DNA from: Pseudomonadota bacterium
GTDB lineage: Bacteria > CALINM01
DNA length: 57,017 nt
Assembly: GCA_026418415.1 (NCBI GenBank)
Contig: JAOABK010000012.1
Coordinates: 1 to 57,017, forward strand
Direction of reading: 5' to 3'
Part shown: in pieces, positions 38,111 through 46,981 of the stretch
Numbering within the stretch: position 1 is the first letter of the stretch
Layout of the letters: each line of letters opens with the position of its first letter
Made by a program: the position numbers and the translations under genes
Notes under the pieces: generated by a model
Databases searched by the model: none
The model's input: only the letters and a program-made list of their open reading frames with translations
Told to the model about the DNA's origin: nothing

Positions 38111-38896
38111 ATGGATACTATCAAAGAAGGCTCATACCTTCTTATTTCATCTAAAAAATCAGATACCTATCTTGTTAAGGTTACAGAAAATGGCGATTTT
38201 TCTACTCATGAAGGTAAAATTTTATTTAAAGATCTAATTGGAAAACCTTATGGATGCAAAGTAAAAACTCATTTAGGTGCTGAATATATAATTTTGAAAC
38301 CAACAATAACAGATTTTTTAAAATTCATAAAAAGAAAAACACAGGTTCTTTATCCTAAAGATTTAGGATTTATAATTCTAAAACTGAACCTCCACTCAGG
38401 ACTTAGAATGATAGAATGTGGATCAGGTAGTGGTTCTGCAACCACAGCATTTGCCTTTGCACTATATCCAGAGGGTAAACTCTATTCTTACGAAGCAAGG
38501 CCTGAGTTTATTAATCTTGCAAAAGAAAATGTTAAAAGAACTGGCTTAGAACAAATTGTAGAATTTAAAAACAGAGATATCGAAGAAGGCTTTGATGAAA
38601 AAGAAGTGGATGCCCTATTTCTTGATGTTAAATATCCAGAAAAGTTTATATATCATGCATACAATGCCCTAAAACCAAGTGGAAACATGTGTGTATTTGT
38701 TCCAACAGCAAACCAGGTAAGTGATGTATTAAAAGAACTTGAAAACTATCCCTTCGCATTAACTGAGGTTTTAGAAATTATGCTTAGAACCTATAAAACC
38801 GTACCAGAAAGATTAAGGCCTGATGATACAATGATTGCTCATACTGGTTATTTAATTTTCACCAGAAAAATTGAGGAGCAAAAAAATGGAGAATAA
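38111..38896 (+). CDS. trmI: tRNA (adenine-58-N1)-methyltransferase
   Basis: 261 residues. Small N-terminal beta domain, then a Rossmann methyltransferase domain with SAM motif MIECGSGSGSATTAFA and acidic LYSYEARPEF; LFLDVKYPEKF is the catalytic-site region. TrmI methylates A58 in the T-loop of tRNA, and is common in thermophiles and actinobacteria. It lies 18 bp after rex and overlaps glmU by 11 bp. Confidence 0.88.
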   Translation: MDTIKEGSYLLISSKKSDTYLVKVTENGDFSTHEGKILFKDLIGKPYGCKVKTHLGAEYIILKPTITDFLKFIKRKTQVLYPKDLGFIILKLNLHSGLRMIECGSGSGSATTAFAFALYPEGKLYSYEARPEFINLAKENVKRTGLEQIVEFKNRDIEEGFDEKEVDALFLDVKYPEKFIYHAYNALKPSGNMCVFVPTANQVSDVLKELENYPFALTEVLEIMLRTYKTVPERLRPDDTMIAHTGYLIFTRKIEEQKNGE

Positions 38897-40274
38897 CAAC
38901 ATTTCAATCATCATACTTGCTGCTGGAAAGGGCAAGAGAATGGCCTCCGATTTACCAAAAGTTCTCCACCCCCTATTGGGTAAACCAATGATTTATTATG
39001 TAGTTGAAACCGCCTTGCACCTAAAACCTCTTCAAATAATCCCGGTCCTATCTTATAAAAAAGAGGAAGTGGAAAAAGCATTAACAGAAAATTTCGGCTA
39101 TATCTTTGACTTCGCTTACCAGAAAGAACCCGAAGGAACAGCTGATGCAGTTAAAACTGCTCTAAAGCATATAAATGACAGATCAGAAAAAGTACTTATT
39201 CTTTCTGGGGATGTACCACTTATTAAAGCTGATCTTTTATACAAGATCCTTCAAAATCATATAGCTGAGTTAACTATTGTCACAACCCATATTGAAAACC
39301 CATCTGGTTATGGAAGAGTTGTTAGAGATACAGAAGGACGGGTAATTAAAATAGTCGAAGAAAAAGATGCCGACAACAATGAAAAATTAATAAAGGAAAT
39401 TAATACTGGGATATACTGCTTTTCAAGGCAATTTCTTGAAAAATATATTCCAAAAATCACAAAGAACAAAATAACTGGTGAATATTATTTAACTGATATT
39501 ATATCTTTAGCAGTCAGAGATAATATTAAAATAAATTCATTTTTAGTCGAGGAGGGAGAAAGCCTAATTGGCATAAACAATAGAATTGAATTATATAAGG
39601 CTTCCTTAAAACTTAAAAAAGAACTGATAGAAAAACTAATGATAGAGGGAGTCACATTTATCGATCCGACAAATGTTTATATTGAATCTACAGTTATCAT
39701 AGAAAGGGATTCAGTAATTCATCCGAATGCTTTTCTTGCTGGAAACACACATATTGGGGCTAATACTGTAATTGAACAAGGTGCAGTAATAATTGATAGT
39801 AAAATCGGAAGCAAGGTAAAAATAAAGCCTTATACAGTGATTGAACAGTCAGAAATACACGATGAAGCGGTAATTGGTCCCTTTGCCCATTTAAGACCTG
39901 AAAGTGTAATACATAGTAAAGCAAAGATTGGCAACTTTGTAGAAACAAAAAAATCAACAATTAAATCTGGTGCAAAGGCAAACCATTTAGCTTATATAGG
40001 TGATGCACTTGTGGAAGAAAATGTAAACATAGGCGCAGGTGCAATTACCTGTAATTATGACGGGGAAAAAAAGCATTTCACTCATATAAAAAAGGGAGCC
40101 TTTATAGGCACAAACACATCTTTAGTTGCTCCGATTGTTATCGGTGAGAATGCTGTTACAGGCGCAGGTTCAGTTATAACGAAGGATATCCCTGATGGTG
40201 CATTAGGTGTTGAAAGGGCAGAAATGAAGATTATTTTAAACTGGCATAAAATAAAAAAGAGACTGAAAAAATAA
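38886..40274 (+). CDS. glmU: Bifunctional UDP-GlcNAc pyrophosphorylase/GlcN-1-P acetyltransferase
   Basis: 462 residues from the ATG following GAGGAG; an in-frame upstream start at 38871 is less likely. The N-terminal nucleotidyltransferase has IILAAGKGKRMASDLPKVLHP; the C-terminal left-handed beta-helix has hexapeptide repeats (IGANTVIEQGAVI, IGNFVETKKS, NIGAGAITCNYDGEKKH). It makes UDP-GlcNAc for peptidoglycan and LPS. It is followed by glmS, which supplies the same pathway. Confidence 0.97.
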   Translation: MENNNISIIILAAGKGKRMASDLPKVLHPLLGKPMIYYVVETALHLKPLQIIPVLSYKKEEVEKALTENFGYIFDFAYQKEPEGTADAVKTALKHINDRSEKVLILSGDVPLIKADLLYKILQNHIAELTIVTTHIENPSGYGRVVRDTEGRVIKIVEEKDADNNEKLIKEINTGIYCFSRQFLEKYIPKITKNKITGEYYLTDIISLAVRDNIKINSFLVEEGESLIGINNRIELYKASLKLKKELIEKLMIEGVTFIDPTNVYIESTVIIERDSVIHPNAFLAGNTHIGANTVIEQGAVIIDSKIGSKVKIKPYTVIEQSEIHDEAVIGPFAHLRPESVIHSKAKIGNFVETKKSTIKSGAKANHLAYIGDALVEENVNIGAGAITCNYDGEKKHFTHIKKGAFIGTNTSLVAPIVIGENAVTGAGSVITKDIPDGALGVERAEMKIILNWHKIKKRLKK

Positions 40275-40287
40275 AAGGAGTAATTTA

Positions 40288-42111
40288 ATGTGTGGCATTG
40301 TTGGATATACGGGAAGCAAAAAAGCATCACCTATTATTATCGAGGGTTTGAGAAGACTTGAATATAGAGGATATGACTCAGCGGGAATAGCTACTCAAGA
40401 AAAAGAGGGGATTAAAATTATACGTTCCGTAGGAAAACTAAATAATTTAATAGAAAAACTGTCCCAGACTACATTACTTGGTAATACTGGCATCGGACAT
40501 ACAAGATGGGCAACTCATGGAAAACCTTCTGAGGTAAATGCCCATCCCCATAAAGCAGGAAAGTTTGTAGTGGTTCATAACGGAATTATAGAGAACTACT
40601 TATCAATTAAAAACAAATTGGTCAAAAGGGGTTGTAATTTTGAGTCTGAAACAGATACAGAAGTAATAGCCCATCTTTTGTGGAGCTATTATGAGAAGTC
40701 ACAAAACACAAAAGAGGCAATTTTAAAAACAGTCAAAGAATTAAGAGGATCCTTTGCAATCGCAATCTTGAATGAAGATGAAAAAGAAAGTATATACCTT
40801 GTAAGGTATGAAAGCCCGCTTGTAATAGGTGTTGGGGAAAATGAAAACTATTTTGCCTCAGATATACCAGCATTACTTGTACATACGAATAATATTATTT
40901 TTTTAAAAGATGGTGATATTATTAAATTAACCCCTGAAGGCTATGAAGCCTTTGACTTTAATGGGAAAAAAATCATACGACTACCTGAAAAGATAAATCT
41001 TTCTCTATCCCAAGCTGAAAAGGGTGGTTATCCACACTTTATGCTTAAAGAGATTCATGAGCAACCTGAAGCATTTATCAATACAGTTAGAACAAGGATT
41101 AAACCAGACACAAAAGAAGTTGTTTTTGATGAAATCCCCAGAGATATTTTCAAAAAGGTTGAAAGTATTCACATAATAGCCTGTGGAACTTCTTATCATG
41201 CTGGTTTGATCGGGAGATTTTTCTTAGAAGAAATAGCGGGTTTACCTACACTTGTTGAAATCGCTTCAGAGTTCAGATATAAAAAGAACTTTTTTAACAG
41301 CAAAACTCTTTACATTTTCATTTCTCAATCTGGATCAACTGCTGATACTCTTGCTGCTTTAAAGCTTACAAAGAACAACAAAGTTTCAACACTCGCAATA
41401 TGTAATGTTTTAGGTAGCAGTATTTCAACAGAAGCTGATTATACAATATACACACATGCTGGACCAGAGATAGGAGTAGCATCAACAAAAGCCTTTTCCA
41501 CACAGATTGCTGTTCTTTTTTTACTTTCTCTACAGTTTGGGTTCTACAAAAAAGCTATCAATATAAATCAGCTTAGCGCCTTCATCGATTCCCTACTAAA
41601 AATTCCAAAGGCTATGGAAAAATGTCTTAAAGATTCTTCAAAAATCAAGCAACTGGCTCAAAAGTACTACCATTACAACAACTTTTTGTATTTAGGCAGG
41701 GGATTAAATTACCCTCTTGCTTTAGAAGGAGCATTAAAACTTAAAGAAATATCCTACATCCATGCTGAGGCTTACTCTGCAGGGGAAATGAAGCATGGAC
41801 CAATAGCTCTGATTGATGAAAATATGCCTGTTTTGGTTATAAATACAAAGTCTAATCAACATGAGAAAACTATAAGCAATATTCAAGAAGTACTCGCAAG
41901 AAATGGAAAGGTAATTGCTTTAATATCAGAAAAGGATAAAGTAACTCCAAAGTATACAAAGGACATCATAGAAGTTCCTCAAATAAATAATTATCTTGAT
42001 TGTCTTTTATCAATAATTCCTTTACAACTTTTTGCATATTATTGCGCTGTTTTAAAAGGCACCGACGTAGACCAACCAAGAAACTTAGCAAAGAGTGTAA
42101 CAGTTGAATAG
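40288..42111 (+). CDS. glmS: Glutamine-fructose-6-phosphate aminotransferase
   Basis: 607 residues. MCGIVGY gives the N-terminal catalytic Cys of the class II glutaminase domain, with HTRWATHG and HNGIIENY. Two SIS domains follow (CGTSYHAG, SQSGSTADTL, EISYIHAEAYSAGEMKHGP), and the C-terminus ends DVDQPRNLAKSVTVE. AAAGGAG precedes the ATG. No glmS-ribozyme-sized leader exists: the gap to glmU is 13 bp. Confidence 0.97.
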   Translation: MCGIVGYTGSKKASPIIIEGLRRLEYRGYDSAGIATQEKEGIKIIRSVGKLNNLIEKLSQTTLLGNTGIGHTRWATHGKPSEVNAHPHKAGKFVVVHNGIIENYLSIKNKLVKRGCNFESETDTEVIAHLLWSYYEKSQNTKEAILKTVKELRGSFAIAILNEDEKESIYLVRYESPLVIGVGENENYFASDIPALLVHTNNIIFLKDGDIIKLTPEGYEAFDFNGKKIIRLPEKINLSLSQAEKGGYPHFMLKEIHEQPEAFINTVRTRIKPDTKEVVFDEIPRDIFKKVESIHIIACGTSYHAGLIGRFFLEEIAGLPTLVEIASEFRYKKNFFNSKTLYIFISQSGSTADTLAALKLTKNNKVSTLAICNVLGSSISTEADYTIYTHAGPEIGVASTKAFSTQIAVLFLLSLQFGFYKKAININQLSAFIDSLLKIPKAMEKCLKDSSKIKQLAQKYYHYNNFLYLGRGLNYPLALEGALKLKEISYIHAEAYSAGEMKHGPIALIDENMPVLVINTKSNQHEKTISNIQEVLARNGKVIALISEKDKVTPKYTKDIIEVPQINNYLDCLLSIIPLQLFAYYCAVLKGTDVDQPRNLAKSVTVE

Positions 42112-42123
42112 GGGCTTACAATC

Positions 42124-42945
42124 ATGAATTTAGATATTGAATACCTTAAAGAAGTTGTAAATAAAGCAGGAAAAATACTCATAGAATTTTATAAAAAAAA
42201 TATAACAATAAATTATAAAGGCCCTCGTGACTTAGTCACAGAGGCAGATACCACAGTGGAAAAATTTTTAAAAGAGAACTTAAAAAAACAATTTCCCGAT
42301 GTACCATTTATTGGAGAAGAAGAAGGGCTAAAGGAGCAATTTGATACCTGCTTTATAGTTGATCCCCTTGATGGCACTACAAATTTTGCTCACCACTATC
42401 CAGCTTATTGCGTTTCTTTAGGTTATATAGAATCAAAGGATATAAAATTTGGTGTAGTTTACGATCCCTTACGGAAAGAAATGTTCTGGGCTAAAAAGGG
42501 GAAAGGTGCATACCTTAACAAACACAAAATTACTGTATCAAAACAAAGAGAACTAAAGAAATCTCTACTTGCTACTGGTTTCCCCTATTCAGACTTGGTT
42601 ATGCCAAGGATATTAAATTACTTCAATCATATTATACCTCACTGCCAGGGTATAAGGCGCGGAGGGTCTGCTGCCCTAGATCTATCTTATACTGCCTGTG
42701 CAAGATTTGATGGTTTTTTTGAATTGGGACTTAAACCATGGGATGTATCAGCGGGAATACTATTAGTTAGAGAAGCTGGAGGGGTAGTGACAAATCTAGA
42801 GGGAAATGAAAGTACTCCTTTTGATGGTGAATATGTTGCAACAAATGGATATATCCATCAAGAAATCCTTGAGATTATAAAAAAATCTGAAATCAACTTC
42901 CCTCTTTTTAGTGAGTATTTTAAAAAGGTGTTAAATGACAATTAA
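42124..42945 (+). CDS. suhB: Inositol monophosphatase family phosphatase
   Basis: 273 residues. Metal-site motifs GEEE, DPLDGTTNF and WDVSAGILLVREAGG are all present. Substrate could be inositol phosphate, fructose-1,6-bisphosphate or a similar sugar phosphate. It overlaps radC by 11 bp and follows glmS by 12 bp. Confidence 0.88.
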   Translation: MNLDIEYLKEVVNKAGKILIEFYKKNITINYKGPRDLVTEADTTVEKFLKENLKKQFPDVPFIGEEEGLKEQFDTCFIVDPLDGTTNFAHHYPAYCVSLGYIESKDIKFGVVYDPLRKEMFWAKKGKGAYLNKHKITVSKQRELKKSLLATGFPYSDLVMPRILNYFNHIIPHCQGIRRGGSAALDLSYTACARFDGFFELGLKPWDVSAGILLVREAGGVVTNLEGNESTPFDGEYVATNGYIHQEILEIIKKSEINFPLFSEYFKKVLNDN

Positions 42946-43609
42946 AAATTTATCAAAAGAAGATAGACCAAGGGAAAAACTTCTCTATAAAGGTCCTGAA
43001 TCATTATCAGATTCAGAACTCATCGCTATATTACTACGCACAGGAGTAAAAGGAAAAAGCGCAATTCAATTAGGAGAAGAACTTCTTAAAACCTTTGGTG
43101 GACTTAAATCCCTTTTTTCAGCACCCTTTTCTGAGATTACAAAGATTAAAGGCATTGACAAAGCAAAATCGACCAGCCTATTTTCAGCTATTGAGCTTTC
43201 AAGACGTGTAATTAAATACTCCAGCAATGCTAATAACCCCATATTGGGACCTAAAGATGTATTTGATAGAATTAAATCTGAATTTATCAACACAAATAAG
43301 GAAATTTTCATTGCCCTATATCTTAATTCAAAAAATATTGTAATACTTGAGGAAAAACTTGGAAGTGGAACTTTCTCATCCTGTTTGTGCCACCCCCAAG
43401 AATTTTTGAGAGGTTTTTTTAAAACTGGATCATCAAGATTGATACTTGTCCACAACCATCCATCTGGCGACTTAAAACCGAGCAAACAGGACATTAATTT
43501 TACAAAGGAACTTTCAACTCATCTTGAATATTTTGGCTTTGAACTTCTTGACCATATCATAATCTCTGGTGAAAAATTTTGTAGTTTAAAAGAATCTGGA
43601 AATATCTAA
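42935..43609 (+). CDS. radC: RadC/JAB-domain DNA repair-associated protein
   Basis: 224 residues. N-terminal helix-hairpin-helix region (SDSELIAILLRTGVKGKSA, ITKIKGIDKAK) and C-terminal JAMM metalloprotease-like motif HNHPSGDLKPSKQD. Exact function in the RadC family is not settled. Preceded by GGTG and overlapping the previous gene. Confidence 0.9.
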   Translation: MTIKNLSKEDRPREKLLYKGPESLSDSELIAILLRTGVKGKSAIQLGEELLKTFGGLKSLFSAPFSEITKIKGIDKAKSTSLFSAIELSRRVIKYSSNANNPILGPKDVFDRIKSEFINTNKEIFIALYLNSKNIVILEEKLGSGTFSSCLCHPQEFLRGFFKTGSSRLILVHNHPSGDLKPSKQDINFTKELSTHLEYFGFELLDHIIISGEKFCSLKESGNI

Positions 43610-43634
43610 TAATTTAAAAGATTACTGGTCGGTC

Positions 43635-43663
43635 TTTTCATTTCTTGACAAAATGTTTATAAT
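43635..43663 (+). promoter_or_regulatory. Candidate promoter of clpS-clpA-aat
   Basis: TATAAT at 43658-43663 with TTTTCA at 43635-43640, 17 bp apart. The clpS ATG comes 6 nt after the -10 and has no Shine-Dalgarno sequence, so the transcript may start at the ATG itself. A TTGACA at 43645 is wrongly spaced. Confidence 0.45.
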
Positions 43664-43669
43664 ATAATT

Positions 43670-43984
43670 ATGAGTAATAAAAGGTTTTACATAAAAGAAA
43701 GTACTCTAAAAGATGTAAAAGAAGAGGTAATTACACCCCCATTATTCAAGGTTTATTTATTAAACGACGATTATACCACTATGGATTTTGTAGTTTATAT
43801 ACTTGAGCATATTTTTCATAAACCAAAGTTAGAGGCAACCCAAATTATGTTACACGTTCATCATAATGGGAAAGGTCTTGCGGGTATATATCCAAAAGAT
43901 ATTGCAGAAACTAAAGTCACACAGGTGCATCAACTTGCAAGAAATGCAGGTTTTCCTCTTATGTGTGAAATAGAGAGGGAATAA
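43670..43984 (+). CDS. clpS: ATP-dependent Clp protease adaptor
   Basis: 104 residues. Core motifs are YLLNDDYTTMDFVVYIL, MLHVHHNGKGLAGIYPKDIAETK and PLMCEIE. ClpS binds N-degrons (Leu, Phe, Trp, Tyr) and passes them to ClpA. Encoded directly ahead of clpA and aat, which completes an N-end-rule unit. Confidence 0.95.
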   Translation: MSNKRFYIKESTLKDVKEEVITPPLFKVYLLNDDYTTMDFVVYILEHIFHKPKLEATQIMLHVHHNGKGLAGIYPKDIAETKVTQVHQLARNAGFPLMCEIERE

Positions 43985-43985
43985 A

Positions 43986-46214
43986 ATGCTTAGCAAAGAT
44001 TTAGAAATACTTCTCGATGCAACAATCAGAGAAGCAAAATCAAAAAGGTTAGAATATGTAACTGTTGAACATATTCTTTATGCCATTCTTTTTGATGAAT
44101 ATGGGATGGAGATTATAACAGCTTGTGGAGGTAGGGTTGATTTTCTAAAAAAGGCCTTGGAGAGATATTTTGATCAATACATCCCCCATCTACCATCGGA
44201 AAAAACTAATGCGCCTGCAATAACAGTTGGATTTCAAAGGGTATTACAAAGAACAATAACACACGCACAATCAAGTGAAAAGAAAATAGCTGATGCGGGA
44301 GATTTACTTGCAGCATTAATGTTAGAAAAAGATACAGTTGCGGTTCAGTTATTAGAAGACGAAGGTATAACGAGGATAGACGTTCTAAATTACATAAGTC
44401 ATGGTATTAGAAAGGATTTTAATTTTAATACTGACTCAAAAACAAGAAAAACAGATACATCAACTTCAAGTCCCCTTGAACAATTTACTGTAAATCTAAT
44501 AGATAAGGCAAGGCAAAATAAAATTGATCCTTTAATAGGTAGAGAAAAAGAATTAGAAAGATTAATTCATGCCCTTGCAAGAAGGCAAAAAAATAATGTT
44601 GTTCTTGTTGGAGAACCAGGGGTTGGAAAAACCGCTATTGTTGAAGGTTTAGCATTAAAAATATATCATGGAGAAGTACCTGAAATCCTTTTGGGGACAA
44701 CAATTCTATCCCTTGATATGGGTGCACTAATTGCAGGGACCCAGTATAGAGGAGACTTTGAAGCAAGACTAAAGTCTCTTTTAAAAGAAATTCAGAAAAT
44801 GCCCAAAGTAATACTTTTTATAGACGAGATTCACACAATTGTCGGTGCAGGTGCTACAAGTGGAAGTTCAATGGATGCTTCAAATATTTTAAAACCTGCA
44901 TTGATTCAACATAACCTAAGATGTATAGGTGCTACCACATATGAAGAATATAGAAAATATTTCGAAAAAGACAGAGCACTATCAAGACGTTTTCAAAAAA
45001 TAGACATAAATGAACCTACAATTGAAGATACAATTAGTATAATAAAGGGCCTCATAGGTCATTATGAAAAATTCCACAATGTTAAGTACACAGATTCAGC
45101 AATAAAATCCGCAGTTGAACTATCAGCAAAATACATAAATGATAGATTCTTGCCTGATAAAGCAATTGATATTATTGATGAAGCTGGAGCATTTGTAAAA
45201 CTAAACACCCCTCAAAATAAAAAAAGAATTGTAACTGAACGAGTAGTAAAAGATATATTATCAAAAATTGCCAATATCCCCTCCCAAAATGTTCAGACCT
45301 CTGAGATTGACCAACTAAAACAGTTAGATTCAGAGCTCAAAAAGGTAATTTTTGGTCAAGATGAAGCAATAAAAGCTATAGTCAAGGCAATAAAAAGATC
45401 ACGAGCCGGCTTGGGAAATCCAAATAAACCAATAGGGTCTTTCCTTTTTACAGGTCCTACAGGTGTTGGAAAAACAGAGTTAGCAAGGAGCCTTGCAAGG
45501 ATACTGGGGATAAATTTTATAAGAATAGACATGAGCGAATACATGGAAAAGCATTCTGTTTCCCGATTAATTGGTGCACCACCAGGTTATGTTGGTTTTG
45601 ATCAGGGAGGACTTCTAACTGAATCAATTCGCAAGCATCCCCATTCAGTCTTATTAATTGATGAGATTGAGAAAGCCCATCCCGATGTTTTTAATATCCT
45701 TCTTCAGGTTATGGATTATGGGACATTAACAGATAACTATGGCAAAAAAGCTGATTTTAGAAATGTTCTAATAATAATGACATCAAACATAACAGCACGG
45801 GAATCTGAAAGTTCTTCCATTGGATTTTTAGAGTCTCCTGTTGAAAAAAGAGGGGCACAATCTCAGATATTGCAGAAATTTTTCTCTCCCGAATTCAGGA
45901 ATAGGTTAGATGGGATTATAAATTTTTCTCATCTAACTGAGCCAGTCATATTAAAGATTGTGGAAAAGTTTATTGATGAACTACAAAATGCACTTATAAA
46001 CAAAAGAATATATTTAAATATCACTGAAAACGCAAAAAAATGGTGTGCAAAAAGAGGGTACGATCCAAAATACGGGGCAAGACCACTTAAAAGACTTATT
46101 GAATCAAGTATTTCAGACCCAATAACAGATATGATATTCGAAGGGAAAGTCAAAAGAGGGGATATAATAACCATAGATTTAAAGGAAGAAGAACTATTTT
46201 TCAAAATAAATTAA
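43986..46214 (+). CDS. clpA: ATP-dependent Clp protease ATP-binding subunit ClpA
   Basis: 742 residues: N-domain (about 1-150), AAA module 1 with Walker A GEPGVGKTAIVEG, AAA module 2 with GPTGVGKTELARS and the ClpP-contact loop containing IGF (SSSIGFLESP). There is no ClpB-type middle coiled coil. It unfolds substrates for ClpP. It starts 1 bp after the clpS stop, and aat starts 1 bp after its own. Confidence 0.96.
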   Translation: MLSKDLEILLDATIREAKSKRLEYVTVEHILYAILFDEYGMEIITACGGRVDFLKKALERYFDQYIPHLPSEKTNAPAITVGFQRVLQRTITHAQSSEKKIADAGDLLAALMLEKDTVAVQLLEDEGITRIDVLNYISHGIRKDFNFNTDSKTRKTDTSTSSPLEQFTVNLIDKARQNKIDPLIGREKELERLIHALARRQKNNVVLVGEPGVGKTAIVEGLALKIYHGEVPEILLGTTILSLDMGALIAGTQYRGDFEARLKSLLKEIQKMPKVILFIDEIHTIVGAGATSGSSMDASNILKPALIQHNLRCIGATTYEEYRKYFEKDRALSRRFQKIDINEPTIEDTISIIKGLIGHYEKFHNVKYTDSAIKSAVELSAKYINDRFLPDKAIDIIDEAGAFVKLNTPQNKKRIVTERVVKDILSKIANIPSQNVQTSEIDQLKQLDSELKKVIFGQDEAIKAIVKAIKRSRAGLGNPNKPIGSFLFTGPTGVGKTELARSLARILGINFIRIDMSEYMEKHSVSRLIGAPPGYVGFDQGGLLTESIRKHPHSVLLIDEIEKAHPDVFNILLQVMDYGTLTDNYGKKADFRNVLIIMTSNITARESESSSIGFLESPVEKRGAQSQILQKFFSPEFRNRLDGIINFSHLTEPVILKIVEKFIDELQNALINKRIYLNITENAKKWCAKRGYDPKYGARPLKRLIESSISDPITDMIFEGKVKRGDIITIDLKEEELFFKIN

Positions 46215-46215
46215 G

Positions 46216-46881
46216 ATGCCCGTTTACCTCCTTTCTAACTCCCTAAATTTTCCACCACCCTATTTAGCAGAAAGGGATGGACTACTTGCAATTGGTGGTG
46301 ACCTTTCTGTTGAAAGGTTACTACTTGCCTATTCGATGGGGATATTTCCATGGTATTCTAAGAGGACCCCAATTCTATGGTGGTCTCCAGATCCTCGATT
46401 TGTAATTTTTATAGATAAATTTCACATACCAAAAAGACTTGCAAGATTATACAAATCGGGAAAATTCAAATACACTATAAATAAGTGTTTTAAAAGAGTG
46501 GTAGAACTTTGTGCAGAGGTACATGAAAAAAATGATGGAAGTACATGGATTACCGAGGAGATGATCTCCGCATATTACAACCTCCATAAAAAGGGCTATG
46601 CCCACTCAATAGAAACATGGGAGAATGATAATTTAGTTGGAGGTCTTTATGGTGTTTCTATTGGTGCTATATTTTCTGGAGAATCTATGTTCAGTTTAGT
46701 AAGCAATGCTTCAAAGCTTGCTTTGGTTTTTTTATGGGAACACCTAAAAAATAGGGGATTTAAATTAATAGACTGTCAGGTTAAGTCAGAACATCTCAAA
46801 CAATTTGGTGCAGAATCATTATCAAGAAACAAGTTTTTAAGCTTACTAAAAATATATTCAAACCTTCAAACAAACTTTTAA
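46216..46881 (+). CDS. aat: Leucyl/phenylalanyl-tRNA-protein transferase
   Basis: 221 residues. Family motifs include FPPPYLAERDGLLAIGGDL, MGIFPWYSKRTPILWWSPDPR, HSIETWENDNLVGGLYGVSIGAIFSGESMFS and LIDCQVKSEHLKQFGAE. It adds Leu or Phe to proteins with N-terminal Arg or Lys, making substrates for ClpS-ClpA. Confidence 0.96.
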   Translation: MPVYLLSNSLNFPPPYLAERDGLLAIGGDLSVERLLLAYSMGIFPWYSKRTPILWWSPDPRFVIFIDKFHIPKRLARLYKSGKFKYTINKCFKRVVELCAEVHEKNDGSTWITEEMISAYYNLHKKGYAHSIETWENDNLVGGLYGVSIGAIFSGESMFSLVSNASKLALVFLWEHLKNRGFKLIDCQVKSEHLKQFGAESLSRNKFLSLLKIYSNLQTNF

Positions 46882-46920
46882 GCAAAGCCTTATTTTTCAA
46901 TACACTGTAATCGTAAAGCA

Positions 46921-46948
46921 TTGACATTTTTAAAAATAATGATATAAT
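46921..46948 (+). promoter_or_regulatory. Consensus promoter of degQ
   Basis: TTGACA at 46921-46926 and TATAAT at 46943-46948, 16 bp apart: both boxes match the housekeeping consensus. The ribosome-binding site GGGAGGAGG is at about 46968-46976 and the ATG at 46982. Confidence 0.85.
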
Positions 46949-46981
46949 ATTTTAGAAATTTTAGTTTGGGAGGAGGCACTG

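Noticed and set aside
40275-40287. glmS ribozyme
   Set aside because: The glmU-glmS gap is 13 bp, far too short for the ribozyme.
43645-43650. TTGACA as the -35 of clpS
   Set aside because: It lies only 7 or 12 bp from the two overlapping TATAAT boxes; TTTTCA at 43635 has the right spacing.
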